Shown here piece after piece: positions 20,501 through 33,429 of a stretch of 64,000 nucleotides of DNA. Origin of the DNA: Liolophura sinensis (lineage: Eukaryota; Mollusca; Polyplacophora; Chitonida; Chitonidae); assembly GCF_032854445.1 (NCBI RefSeq), contig NC_088307.1, positions 6,760,001 to 6,824,000 of the forward strand, given 5' to 3'. Positions within the stretch are counted from its first letter, which is position 1. Every line of letters begins with the position of its first letter. The translations under genes and the position numbers were made by a program. The notes beneath the pieces are model-generated. The model saw only the letters and a list, made by a program, of their open reading frames with translations, was not told the origin of the DNA and searched no databases.

Positions 20501-22274
20501 TTTTTTTTATCTCTGCTGACTTCTTTCAAGTGTGTGCACAAGCTGTGATAATGCCAGTGTGGGGTCTACTTGGCCCAGCTGGAAAACACAGGTTGTCAGT
20601 GTTTGGATTTATACTATTGTGTGTGCTGTGTAGGCCATCTCTAAAGTTGTGATTGACAGGAATCAAATTCTTTGTGATACCAGCAAGGATATATCGCTAT
20701 AACTTAATGGGAAACTTCATTTCTTTTCACTGGGAATTCATTTTAAAGGAACCTACCTCCAAGCTAAATCAGAAAGATTAGTGGTTATCTTTGAATCCAT
20801 CTGGACAAACGTGTGTGAACCTCAAGTTGTGTCTGACAAAAGTGAAACTGTTGCCGAAAGCTGCAATCCGCGATTGAAAGGTTTTGTACAAAGTTTATAC
20901 TGTGACCTTTTCCCTGCTGTGACTTTTTTTCTTACAGTGAACTTTAATGGCACAAGAATGAGATTTTTCTCAAATTTGCATGTGTAAATACTGTCATCAA
21001 ACTCCCATCTTTCTCATATATGCTTTCTGCAACAAAAGAACAAATTGACTTAAATGGAAGCTGGTCATAGATCAAATAACTTCTTGTGAATCCCTGAAAT
21101 TTTTGCTGTATTTTTTTATTTGTGGGTGAGTCACTTATATATTTATAAGATTCTATTCTCTTCTTTCAAAATAAGGGACTATTACTATGTGCTGTGTTTT
21201 CTTTGTCATCTACCCGAGTCATCACGTAAGCATTTTTGTCTGTGATATTTCATATGCATGAGCACCACATCAGTGTGTTTACCCAGTCCACTAGTATACA
21301 CATGTAAACTAGAATCCTAGTGATCCGTGGAGACCAGCTTAGCATTACAATGCTGAACATGTCCTGTGTATTCATTGCTTGGGATTGATATATCACAGAT
21401 TAGCTAAATATTCCCACACTTGTGCAAGCACTGGCATTATATGGTATATGGTTGGGCCTTATATTTGCCGTGTGAAACTCTAATGTTGAGATTTTGTCAG
21501 AAATTCCCATTGAAAGGCCTTTGGGAAGGGTACTGGTTGTTTGGCGACATGATTTGGTCATTCATTCTTCACTACTCTGGGGGCCCTATTGTGTCACCTA
21601 ACAGATAAATCCAGTGTTGTTCCCGGGGTCATTTCCACAATGCCACTCATGTACAAGTCACTTGTACAAGTCAGAATTCTAAATTTGATTTATTTGCTTA
21701 TTTTTGGATGTTTGGTATTCAAACATTTTAATTATTAAATTGGGGAAAAATGAGAGAAATATACTCCAACTGGAACTTCATATTATTCCTCAAACTGAGC
21801 AAGTTTTAACTTTAGGCAGAACGTGTTGTATGGAATATTGAATCTTTGTCATGAGACTGGTGTTATCAGTGCAGGTGATCCAAAGTGACCACCTCAGTAA
21901 CTCGATATCTGACATGGTCAGCACGGTGGCCAGCCATCCTTGTCACACTTGTCAAATTTGTCACATTTTACGGGTGTCTTGCAGTGTCACAGACATTCTC
22001 ACTAACACGTTCTCAGAAAATGCATCTCTGTTTGTTCTGAGCAAATTGTGTATATACGTAGATAAGCCTTTTAATAGTGTGGAAGCAGGCAATCATGTTT
22101 AATGTTAGGTAGCACAAACCTTTATCATTGCTTCTGTCAAACTGGCTTTTCCTCACAGGGTTACTGTGTTTCCTAGCAGCCCTGCAGATAGCTCTCTTTC
22201 AGTTATTCATGGAAGTCCCCATTATCCATTCTTTTTTCTGACATTCCGGATGTTTATATTGATGAGCATTCTTT
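20501..22274. other. Probable 3' UTR and intergenic DNA
   Basis: No further exon or protein similarity. A convincing AATAAA poly(A) signal close to the stop is not seen, so the transcript end is undefined. Confidence 0.4.
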
Positions 22275-23905
22275 TTACCTGGATGATTTGATACTATTGG
22301 TTTTGGATCATCATTATCTGGATGATTTGATACTATTGGTTTTGGATCATCATTATCTGGATGATTTGATACTATTGGTTTTGGATCATCATTATCTGGA
22401 TGATTTGATACTATTGGTTTTGGATCATCATTATCTGGGTGATTTGATACTATTGACGTTGGATCATCATTATCTGGATGATTTGATACTATTGGTTTTG
22501 GATCATCATTATCTGGATGATTTGATACTATTGGTTTTGGATCATCATTATCTGGACGATTTGATACTATTGGCTTTGGATCATCATTGTCTGGATGATT
22601 TGATACTATTGGCTTTGGATTATCATTGTCTGGATGATTTTATACTATTGACCTTGGATTATCATTATCTGCATGAGTTGATACTAATGACCTTGGATCA
22701 TCATTGTCTGGATGATTTGATACTAATGACCTTGGATCATCATTGTCTGGATGATTTCATACTATTGACCTTGGATTATCATTATCTGGATGATTTGATA
22801 CTAATGACCTTGGATCATCATTATCTTGATGATTTGATACTATTGGCTTTGGATCATCATTGTCTGGATGATTTTATACTATTGACCTTGGATTATCATT
22901 GTCTGGATGATTTCATACTATTGGCCTTGGATTATCATTATCTGGATGATTTGATACTAATGACCTTGGATTATCATTATCTGGATGATTTGATACTAAT
23001 GACCTTGGATCATCATTATCTGGATGATTTGATACTATTGGTTTTGGATCATCAATATCTGGATGATTTGATACTATTGACCTTGGATTATCATTATCTG
23101 GATGATTTGATACTAATGACCTTGGATCATCATTATCTGGATGATTTCATACTATTGACCTTGGATTATCATTATCTGGATGATTTGATACTAATGACCT
23201 TGGATCATCATTGTCTGGATGATTTGATACTAATGACCTTGGATCATCATTATCTGCATGATTTGATAGTATTGACTTTGGATCATCATTATCTGGATGA
23301 TTTGATACTAATGACCTTGGATCATCATTGTCTGGATGATTTGATAGCATTGACTTTGGATTATCATTATCTGGACGATTTGATACTATTGGCTTTGGAT
23401 CATCATTGTCTGGATGATTTGATACTAATGACCTTGGATCATCATTATCTGCATGATTTGATAGTATTGACTTTGGATCATCATTATCTGGATGATTTGA
23501 TACTAATGACCTTGGATCATCATTGTCTGGATGATTTGATAGCATTGACTTTGGATTATCATTATCTGGACGATTTGATACTATTGGCTTTGGATCATCA
23601 TTGTCTGGATGATTTGATACTAATGACCTTGGATCATCATTGTCTGCATGATTTCATACTATTGACCTTGGATTATCATTATCTGGATGATTTGATACTA
23701 ATGACCTTGGATCATCATTATCTGGATGTTTCATACTATTGGTTTTGGATCATCAATATCTGGATGATTTGATACTATTGACCTTGGATTATCATTATCT
23801 GGATGATTTGATACTAATGACCTTGGATCATCATTATCTGGATGATTTGGTACTATTGACCTTGGATCATCATTATCTGGATGATTTGATACTAGTGGCA
23901 TTGGA
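22275..23905. repeat. 39 bp satellite, about 42 units
   Basis: Unit GATGATTTGATACTATTGGT plus TTTGGATCATCATTATCTG, with subtypes (TTGGTTTTGG, ATGACCTTGG, TTGACTTTGG). Because 39 is a multiple of three and the units lack stops, a 494-codon frame (22288-23772) and a 132-codon minus frame appear. The encoded 13-residue repeat LILLVLDHHYLDD has no splice or start context, so I treat it as non-coding. Confidence 0.95.
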
Positions 23906-26900
23906 TGACAGTTTGCTAAAATGCTACCATGCTTTCATGACATTGTCATTAAAATTTTTCCTATCCCCATTTCACGTAATAACAGTATTTCTATATATAT
24001 ATATATGTGTGTGTACATATTTAACTGGTCAGCAAGCGTATTTTCTCTAATGGATTGTATGAAATGAAACTTTTTTTAAACTATGCATAACAACAAAAAG
24101 GTGACAGCTTAGCATACTCTGATAGTATTGTTGTAAAGCACAGACATTAAATTTTTCATGTTATTTTAAACCAAAGATTTACAGTGTTCAATGAAGCCAT
24201 TGGCTCAAATTAATATTACTAATTTTTCAAATTTATATTCAAATATTTTGAAGTAAACTGTATTTTTCAATTATTGATTTTATTTTGTTGTAAGAAGATA
24301 TTCTTTTTCAGTGTATTTTTACCAAAATAAAACTGTTATGCTAGCAATGAAGCAGTGGAGCATGTATACTTCATGTTTTGAATGGTTTATGAAGAATTTT
24401 TTCTTTGATGATTTCTATTGTGTTAAGATTATACTACATGGCAATTTCTTAGGGAATGAATGTTTTTATTTTTTTAAGAACCAACTATGGTTTTACTTGC
24501 TCACAATGATGTTTCCCAGCCAGACTGAAAATATAACAGAGGTCAGGACAATTGGGAAGCTGGTACCACATAGACATTTTGGACTTCAGCTAAAATTTAA
24601 AACCTTGTCATAATGTTACATTTTCAAGACAAAAAGTCAGAATTCTAACTTTTTGGAAACACTAATTTTTTTGAGGTGGTCACAAATTTTAATTTCTTGG
24701 GCCCAGAATTAAGGTGTAAAATTGTATTTTAAGTTTTGACTGAAGTAAGAAATGTCATTGTAGAATGTGCCTTTTATTTATGTTATGCCCATATTTAGCC
24801 TCTCTCAGCTTCTTTATGTGTACTTTATTTCTACCTGTATATGGTACAGTTGGCTGGTAATAGATCTGATATTGTCTTTAACTTTCCTTACTTCCAGTGG
24901 AAGTGTTCTAATTTGGTGGCATGGACACGCCCTGGCACAAGAAGTATGTGGAACAGAATGTGGAACAGAATGTGACAATACATTTAAATGTGAAACGTTA
25001 TTAACAACATTTTACAGCCTGAGAACTAAACAGGACTCAGGTGTTGATATTTTCATTAAAGACTCCTAATATCCATTAAATAAATTGTATGAAGTACCTA
25101 GGGATTATAATTAAAAACATTGTGATTAACTCCGTACTTAAACAGTTACTGAATTGTTTCTTGTTGTTTTGTGTGTGTGTGGGTGGGGGGGGGGAGTGTT
25201 TGACCCCGCCCAATACACTTCAGATGTTTAGTTATTGTAGCCATTAATAATCATAAATTTTCCTGGATCCTTTTGTTTAACACTTAAATTTCTAAATAAC
25301 TTATATTAAATGTCCTTCCGCCAATTTATTTGAAAAGGATTGTGTCTGGTGTCACCAGAAACATTGAAGGAAACCTTTCAGTATTCCAGTTATTTACCCA
25401 GTACATGTATCTAGCAATTTTCTTCAGATGATTTCAAAGGAGAAATGCCCATATGTTAAAAACTTTTTGAAGCAAACCTTTCAGTATTCCATGTGTTGAG
25501 CCCTGTATCTTGCCTGTCTACATGTTATCTGTGTGCATTATTAATGTACTTATTATTAGAAACATTCTGCTGAACATTCAATTATGACAAATTAGAAGTC
25601 AGTATCCTTTTTTACATCGTCTACATTAAGAGGGATTTAGTTGAGCAGTAAACCCATGTCCCATAGAAATTGCAATGCCAATACTGGGAAGTTTTCATGT
25701 TCTCTTACAAAGACATGAAAACATGATCTGTACTTGCTCACAATTAACTCCATTAACTTAAAATGTGACTTTTTGGTAATTTTGTAGGAACATGGAACAT
25801 GTTTGATAAATTTCATATTTTGATAAACATCTGTGATCTAATTGCTTAACCCAGTCATGTTGTCAGTATGCATTGATCTGGATTAGTGGGTTGTATTTCC
25901 ACTGACTGTGTACAGGAATTGTTTGCAAATTATTTTGTATGTATATGTATGTTTACTTTATGAATACAGAAACAGTTGTTTGTGCATGATATAAGAAACA
26001 GATTTTACTTTCGTTTTCACTTTCTGAAAGAGTTAATCGCTGTTGCCGTATGTGTTGCATTGCTATGCACTGTGCCCTGTGAAAAATAGCAGTCTGCCTT
26101 TGCATTGTACATGTTTATATAGCTCATATACGCATATAGGGTGATTCATCTCTTGTAACATGTGCGGAACAAAATGGGTCTATCTGTGGGAAAGAAACCG
26201 AAGGAAATTGTCAAGAATCAAATACTAGTTTCGTTTTCTCGAAATCGCTCTCCTGTGCAAGGGAGATCACTCTAAAGGTAGATTTGAAGAGGAGAGAAAA
26301 ACACGAACCTCGTTGACCTAAATAATGCGAGCGGGGGAAATTTCAATGGAACAAGTAGGTCACGGTTGTGTTACCTGAGTGCGTAGGGTACATACCTGAA
26401 AGGTGTGTCAGCGGGGGTGATCTGTGTTGATATGCCGATATTGTCACTTCGTGGAAGCGGTTACGGATGTAAGCATAATCCTATGGTACCGTAGAGTAGA
26501 TAGCTCGCCACTCTAGGCCTACACTGTTCCTAGACTTAACTCTTAAATTCGTCCAGACACTCGGGGACACAGTCCGATTACTGAGCTGATGGCACCTGGT
26601 TGAGCTATAACTGACTTTGGTTATGTTTTACAGGTAAGTAGAATTCCGTACCCGTAATTGAACAGTAGCGTACTTATGTAGGCCTACGTATTAAAGAAGG
26701 GAATTGGCTACAACATGCACAAGCAGGGTACTGGACCTTGAAGTCATATGGCTACAGCTGTATACTGGTTATACTGATTCCCTTAGCGACTATATGTGAC
26801 GTATATACAGCGGCTATATGGCTGGGCCTATGAAACAAAGTCCATACAACGGCTTACGGTGTGTACAACAGTGGGTACACAGGTGTGAGCGAGCTCATGT

Positions 26901-27264
26901 CGGGATTGATACAGACGAAGTGATATGATTATTGAATTGTGCAGGCATCATTTCATACCTTCCATGACTGAATTATTATTTCAGTATCTATCGAATACCG
27001 CTAATCGAAACACAGTCACATCAGGTAAATTGAAAGATTAAATGCCTGTCGGTTACGTGTAGGCTACGGTAACGTATTTGGATGTATACAGGCCTTAGTA
27101 AGCCTATATACCTCTCACACGTGGATAGCGGATTGTGAGTTGTTTGTACGTATATACCTTGTAATTCGGAGGACAGTGTATGCATATGTATACATATGCT
27201 GGTCACGTGGTAGCAGTATACTTACCTACCAGTATCTGTGAAATGTAATATCTTTTCATATGGG
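23906..27264. other. Intergenic, no gene supported
   Basis: AT-rich to about 26.1 kb with a TG/G-rich tract at 25171-25195. From about 26.15 kb base composition becomes more balanced and CpG more frequent. A strong donor-like ACAGGTAAGT lies at about 26633, but no frame supports an exon. Confidence 0.4.
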
Positions 27265-27350
27265 TGTCCCACGGGCTCTGCCCGGTTCCCTCCCACCCTA
27301 CTGCTGGGCAGCGTCATATAAGTGAAGTATACACCAACCAAATAAATAAA
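27265..27350 (+). repeat. SINE family A, 3' fragment
   Basis: GGGCTCTGCCCGGTTCCCTC, a CTACTGCTGGGCAGCGTC variant and ACCAACCAAATAAATAAAT. Confidence 0.75.
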
Positions 27351-27419
27351 TTATCTTTGCATGTACCCCGTCTTGTAGTATATAATGACAGCTAAAACTG
27401 ATCAGTCGGGGTCATTCAA

Positions 27420-27545
27420 TCCTTTAGTGCTGGCCGACCCATTGTCAATATAATCATTTAACTGGGTGTCTTCGACATGGCGTTTCAGTGAGGCAGCAAG
27501 ATTAAAACGCATTTTGCAAGGAGACATTGTCGTCACGTGATGGAC
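27420..27545 (+). repeat. SINE family B, degraded
   Basis: GGGTGTCTTCGACATGGCGT, TTCAGTGAGGCAGCA and TGCAAGGAGACATTG resemble the body of the SINE B copy at 9600. The tail is missing. Confidence 0.45.
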
Positions 27546-28719
27546 ATAATGTTGAAAGAGGAAAATAAAAAATTGATTATAAATCTGCGTTCTGAGAAAA
27601 AAAACATTCATGCGTAGAACTACACTTGTATCAGGTTTCTTATCGGCCCTTTCAGATAGCCTTTTAAACATCATTATTGGTAAATCAAAACTGAATATGC
27701 GACTTGGGTATTGAAACACACAATTTAAACGCCTTTGGTGTAGGCTAACTGAATGTATTATGAGTGTATTCTGGCACGTGCTGTAGTATGTACATAGTCC
27801 ATGTACGCATAGCAAACAGCATAACCCGTATTGGTCTATATGTTGGTGTGTTTTTCGTACGTATACTGTGTTACAATTACTCCAAAGCGCGCTTATAGTA
27901 CAGTGTATATGTTCTGGTGGAGGCTGCAGGCCTATGATGAGGAAGTGCTATAGGCTAATACACACATATGTCGGCCATCTGTAATAGTATACTAAATACG
28001 TCGACATGTATTTGTGGAGTGAGCGGGGAGATTTCGCATTCCCCCGACATGCCTGAGGGCCGTGTGACTACAAAATTATACTATATAATTAATACTACAA
28101 ATCTGCGCGCGCAGGCTGCATGGCCTTCAAGTACGAAAGGTGTGTGGCCTGGACATAAGTATGGACAAAAGACAGTGGAGCAAATTTCCTTTACGGTTCC
28201 TGGTTTTATGATATGAATGCATTTAGGCAGTCAGGCGGAACCAGTAACCTTCGTACATCGCTGTCAGTGACAGCTTTACTCACTTCTTGCGATATACAGC
28301 TATGAGACTGAACCCTTCCCGCTTTGTTACAGCATGAAGCTAGAAGTGCGTGTACATGAATATATGCCCTACCTCATAGTATGAGGAATGATGGTTCAAA
28401 ACCGAGCGTTGCCGTTCATTTGTCTGCCATTTCCTCTTTCAAAGCCTCTTTGCACAAACTCCGTTTATATCACACCCGCCTATCATCTTTGTATTTCAAA
28501 CTCAGAGTTTCTCAGTTTGTCTTTCGACATACGTTATCGGCATCTTATTTGATAGAATGTTCCATGATATGTCTGTATGAACACTGGTAAATTACTTGCA
28601 TAGATGCCATATGTCTATATGAACACTGGTTTAGCATTTAGGTCGATCGTTTCTTGAAGTGAAAAATTCCTGTATGAAGAATGTGTATTATTATTTTACA
28701 TCTTGAACAGTTGTTTTAT
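27546..28719. other. Intergenic, no gene supported
   Basis: Short frames such as 27968-28216 have no domain or splice borders. CpG and CGCG occur more often than in flanks. Confidence 0.4.
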
Positions 28720-29310
28720 ACATGGGTTCGTTATTTGGATGAACTGTCCTGGCGTGTCTGTGTACGTTGGTATATTATTTGGATGGAATGTCTTTACGTG
28801 TCTATAGGTGTTGGTTCATTATTAGGTTCGAAGGTCTTGGCGTGTCTGTGTACGTTGGTTCATTATTTGGATGTAATGTCATTACTTGTCTATAGATGTT
28901 GGTTCATTATTAGGATCGAAGGTCTTGGCGTGTCTGTGTACGTTGGTTCATTATATGGATGTAATGTCTTTACGTGTTTATAGATGTTGGTTCATTATTA
29001 GGATCGAAGGTCTTGACGTGTCTGTGTACGTTGGTTCATTATATGGATGTAATGTCTTTACGTGTTTATAGATGTTGGTTCATTATTAGGATCGAAGGTC
29101 TTGACGTGCCTGTGCACGTTGGTTCATGATTTGGATCGAATGTGTCTTGGTTTGTCCATCTACGTTGGTACATTATTTGGGTCGAATATGTCTTTTCGTG
29201 TCTGTGCTCGTTGGTGTATCATTTGGGTAGAATGTGTCTTGACGTGGATATGTACATTGGTATAATATTTGGATGGAATGTGCCTTTACGTGTCTGTGTG
29301 TACCATACTA
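28720..29310. repeat. 88 bp (2 x 44) satellite
   Basis: CGTGTCTGTGTACGTTGGTT and CATTATTTGGATGTAATG alternate with TATAGATGTTGGTTCATTAT and TAGGATCGAAGGTC. CGTGTCTG-like starts at 28753, 28841, 28929, 29017 and 29105 are exactly 88 bp apart; the two halves are related 44 bp subunits. The overlapping short frames are shadows. Confidence 0.93.
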
Positions 29311-29664
29311 TATTATTTGTATCCGCCTGTCAGTGTATTTTGGTTATTTAGACCGAATATTTCCTGACGTGTCTATGTACGCTAGCATACTATTTGGAGC
29401 GATTGTAAATATAGTTGTACATGTATATTAGCTGGGTCGTTTTCGTTTGCCCGTTATCTGGGTTGAATCGTAAGGACCATTCATGAGCCTGTTATATATG
29501 TGAACATGAGGAACTACTCCGACAACATTCAGTCCTCATTCATCCAGAATGAAATAAATGCCTCTTGATCTATTCATCAGCCTGGCTCTGTCAATGAACG
29601 GTAAAGCGCATCCTATGGTATACACATCATGATTATTTATTTCTCTGAGTTAAACTCTAGTTGT

Positions 29665-29832
29665 CCACCTCATGCTGGCTTCGTCTCAGGCCGTACGTGG
29701 GAAGGTCTGCCAACAACCTGCGGATGGTCGTGGGTTTCCCCAGGCTTTCCTCCCACCATAATGCTGGTCTCCGTCGTATAAGTGTGATATTCTTGAGTAC
29801 GGCGTAAAACACCAATCAGATAAATAAATAAA
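29665..29832 (+). repeat. SINE family A, lacking head
   Basis: Starts CTCATGCTGGCTTCGTCTC and ends ACCAATCAGATAAATAAATA, with TTGAGTACGGCGTAAAACAC intact. Confidence 0.88.
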
Positions 29833-30099
29833 CTCCAGTTATTTCAGTGGATGCAGATATCGATTTCAAGAGAGATCATCACAGTAATGACTTCCTCCTT
29901 TGTTAATACTTTTATTAACCATCTTTTTTTTTGAAAGTAACTCGTACACGGGGACTGCATGATAACGATAATTTAAAGCAAAAGACATCCAAAAATGGAA
30001 GTAGGCATCACTAAATAGATCCCTTAAAACTACATAAATATACTTTCATTTATTTTTTTTATATTTTTGTGAAAAGAATTAAAGGTGATCAAACTAGAA

Positions 30100-30340
30100 T
30101 TCTAAGGTGAGTTTTATGGACAATACTATCAGAGGTTAGGAACTCTGACGTCATAGGAGGTTTTTCCAGCTCTAATCACGACAAAGAATGTTAGAATAAT
30201 TCTTTTTACCTATGAGTCAAAGATTACTGAAATGATGTTCCCAAAAATTCCTTCCTTCTGGTGAACAGCAGGAAAAAAGGTGATGTGACGTCAGAGTTCG
30301 TAGATACCGTCAATATGGCTCATAAAACCCACCATAGTTT
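30100..30340. mobile_element. MITE-like inverted-repeat element with CRE sites
   Basis: Left arm 30102-30153 (GGTGAGTTTTATGG to AACTCTGACGTCA) pairs with right arm 30286-30335 (TGACGTCAGAGTTCG to CATAAAACCCACC). The arms are about 50 bp with scattered mismatches; the interior is about 130 bp with no coding capacity. Target-site duplications are not clear. Confidence 0.8.
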
Positions 30341-31838
30341 TCAAATGTTTAAATTGAATTTCAGCACTCTTAAAAATCTAAAAAAAAATTAAAGGAAATC
30401 ATTTTTACTCATAGTTTTCATTTGTCTGTAAGATGAATCTAACGTCATATTTTACCTTTCATTTACTTTAATGGTATCTTCCATTCGTATTAAAAAGGCT
30501 TAGTGGGAGTCAACAAATGCTATAGGGCCATATGTAATTGATATAATGTAAATTTATGTTTATGAAACGAAATATAACGGTACGCTGACGAGCTATACAC
30601 AGATGTCAAATCGCAGTTAAAACACATCGTTTTCTGTTATAACGCCGTTGTTCCATCAAGTGTGACGTACTACAGGAAAGAGCACGACTATAGGCCTATA
30701 GCTTTGGACCTTTTGTTCAAAGAAAAGACAACAAATATTATAACCTGTTGGATTTATTTTAGAAAAGAGATGCAAATGAACATAAACTACCGCAACTCTT
30801 TTTTTTTGACGTGTTTAGTAGCCTTATAAACCAAGTTTTAATCCGGAATTCTTTCGAGGCCGCGGCATGCACCATGTTAGGGTAACCAGAAACACGTATG
30901 GTTAAAAGGCAAAAACCGAGAACGAGCTGCGTCTTGGGGTTATACAAATAACTCGTGCCTGGTTGGTGTTTTCGATTATCTCATTGTGCGCAATTCTACT
31001 TACTTTGAACTGCGATACTTCCATTGTGCAATTTCACAAAAATCAAAAAAGTTATGCTTTTTAAACTTTCTGAGTGATACTTTATCCATGCGTATATACA
31101 TTTGGTCTAGACTTGTTCTTGTTTTTTTGTTGTTTTTTTTGTTGTTGTTGTTGTCTTTTAACGGCAAGGCGGTGTTTTACATTTCACATTCAACTTATGT
31201 AAATATATATATATATATATGTGCATATGTGTCTGACCATCGATAAGTATACACGTATACAAACATTCATATACGTTGGATTTATGTGTATATTTATCTT
31301 TACCGAGCATGTTTGCATTTTGTAAGTTGACAATCACGAACATCACATGAATTTTGACGCACAGAGATGTACCCACATGTGAGCAGAATTCAGGTCTCTT
31401 GCCAGAAAGACAGAAAAATGGATAGCACATACTATAGTTCGTGCAGGATTGTACATATTTAAAAGTTCACATCCTTACAACTATATATATACACTAATTA
31501 AAAAGCCTAACAGACATTTCAAAAGCAATTATATTGTAACCCTTTATTTGTATATAAAGCAATGAAATTAAGATGTGTTTAGGGGCCTAACAACATTCAT
31601 GCATGGAGATGTACCCGTTGAAGAGATGGGTGTCGGGTTGCTTTTATTATTTGGGGGTTTTTTATTTTATTTTTATTTTCTAAAATAAAGATTTGAAATA
31701 TTTTTCTTCATATCTTTATACAGAACAACCATGAAGTGGGGTTAATTTCCAATGACACGCAAATGAAATAGTAATATTTATTGGAAGTAATTATGAAACG
31801 TGAATTTCCCTTCTTTTTTGTGTCCAAATTCGTAAAGG
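30341..31838. other. Intergenic, no gene supported
   Basis: AT-rich sequence with T-tracts and a short (TA)n near 31205. Nothing else recognised. Confidence 0.4.
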
Positions 31839-32225
31839 TTACTGAAGGACAGTTTTTATGTCCTTCCAACTCGCACAGGTTGCTCTAGACCTGTTTTTAT
31901 GTACTTAAGGCTCACAGAGATTACTGTAGGTCAGTTTTTGTGTCTTTTAAACTCGCACATCTTACTGTAGGACAGTTGTGGGGTGCTTCAGAGATCGTAC
32001 AGGCGACTGTAGGACAGTTTTTGTGCACTTCAAACTCGCACAGGTTACTGTAGGACAGTTGTGGGGTCCTTCAAACTCGCGCATGTTACTGTAGGACAGT
32101 TTTTGTGCACTTCAAACTCGCACAGGTTACTGTAGGACAGTTGTGGGGTCCTTCAAACTCGCGCATGTTACTGTAAGACAGTTTTTGCGTCCTTCAAACC
32201 CTCACATGCTGCTGTAGGATGTGTG
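31839..32225. repeat. 41 bp minisatellite, about 9 units
   Basis: TTACTGTAGGACAGTTTTTG, TGCACTTCAAACTCGCACAGG; TTACTG-like starts at 31839, 31880, 31921, 31962 and 32003 are exactly 41 bp apart. Two subtypes alternate (TTTTTGTGCAC / TTGTGGGGTCC). Sequence is unrelated to the other 41 bp array. Confidence 0.92.
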
Positions 32226-32344
32226 ACGAATTTTCATTTACATCGGCCCGCTGTACTTGATAAACAACACTCGGTCCCATATACTTAAGCCTGGATTAAG
32301 TTTTTCATTAAATTTAAGTCTGCAATGAAAACCTTTAAAATCTT

Positions 32345-32475
32345 TCAATCACTAGGACATGCAGGGTGCGGGTTCTAACCCCGCCTTGGACAGTGAATTT
32401 GTATAGATTCCCCTGGGTATACGTCTGAGTCCTTGGAAACAACAAACGGTCCAGGAAGCTCGTGTGGCCTTTGCA
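32345..32475 (+). repeat. tRNA-derived SINE fragment, second type
   Basis: B-box-like GCGGGTTCTAACCCCGCC followed by a conserved-looking body GTATACGTCTGAGTCCTTGG. Head upstream of the B box is missing. Confidence 0.5.
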
Positions 32476-32524
32476 TAAATACATGAACTTGAACATAACA
32501 TACATGCAGATTTTTTCCTCATAT

Positions 32525-32665
32525 TTTTTTGTTTTATTTATTTATTTTATGTATTTGATTTATTGATTTATTAATTTACTTATTTATTTATTTGATTGGT
32601 GTTGAATGCTGTACTCAGACTTTTTTCACCTGTTTAGATAAGACGGCGGTCAAGTGTATGGGTGG
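32525..32665 (-). repeat. SINE family A tail fragment, minus strand
   Basis: A long TTTATTTATT tract, then GATTGGTGTTGAATGCTGTA and CTCAGACTTTTTTCACC, a diverged reverse-complement tail. Confidence 0.6.
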
Positions 32666-32699
32666 AGGAAGCCGAACTGCCTGTATAGTCTATAGTAAA

Positions 32700-32880
32700 C
32701 CACTGCTCTACACCATGTACCTGACTGGATATGTAGAAATATCCATCTGACAACTACTGCTCTACGCCATGTACCTCACTGGATATGTAGAAATATCCAT
32801 ATGACAACTACTGCTCGACGCCATGTACCTCACTGGATATGTAGAAATATCCATCTGACGACTACATATCCATCTGAGTT
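32700..32880. repeat. 54 bp array, 3 units
   Basis: CCATGTACCTCACTGGATAT and GTAGAAATATCCATCTGAC recur at 32713, 32767 and 32821. The core CACTGGATATGTAGAAATAT also occurs once at about 34817. Confidence 0.85.
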
Positions 32881-32979
32881 TATTCAGATTGGTACCTCAC
32901 ACACAGGCGCCTGACTTTAATCCGCAATCACAACTATGACAGGAAACAATAAAATGAATCAATCAAGCTTATTTTTCAC

Positions 32980-33093
32980 CAAATGGTCGTGGGTTTTCCC
33001 CGGGTTTTCTCCCATCATAATGCTGGCCGTCGTCGTATAAGTGAAATATTCTTGAGTACGGCGTAAAACACCAGTCAAATAAATAAATAAATT
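32980..33093 (+). repeat. SINE family A, 3' fragment
   Basis: ATGGTCGTGGGTTTTCCCCG through TTGAGTACGGCGTAAAACAC and AGTCAAATAAATAAATAAAT. Confidence 0.88.
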
Positions 33094-33312
33094 ATTTCTA
33101 TTCATACATGTCTCATAAACTAACTGTTGAGTATAGTACGTTTCACCAATCCCTGTTTAAGGCTACAGGTGAAAAAAAAGAAGCTTCTTTCTTAACTGTG
33201 GTATCACATATGCAGGTTTTTGGTCGTTGTGAAGTGAGGGCGTGACTGAGAGTAAGTGGAGAGAACTTGGTATTGCTTGGACAGACAGACATACGGTGAT
33301 ACACCATTCAGC

Positions 33313-33429
33313 ATGTCGCGAAAAGGTCAACGCAAGGATAAAGGTCAGCGTAAAGGTCATTATCAGGAGGATGAGGGCCACGAAGAGATAATGATGAAGA
33401 CTAAGGGACCTCCACGGAGAGGTCTTCAA
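33313..33429 (+). CDS. Gene 2, first coding exon (117 nt)
   Basis: ATG at 33313 opens a lysine/arginine-rich, then glutamate-rich 39-residue segment ending PPRRGLQ at donor GTAAGCGA, phase 0. It joins in frame to VEIVDTADG. The start is chosen because it is the first Met of the frame linked to a good donor. Confidence 0.78.

Noticed and set aside
22288-23772. 494-codon open frame with 13-residue repeat
   Set aside because: Period of 39 bp makes the frame inevitable when units lack stops; no start context or splice sites, and the minus strand is open too.
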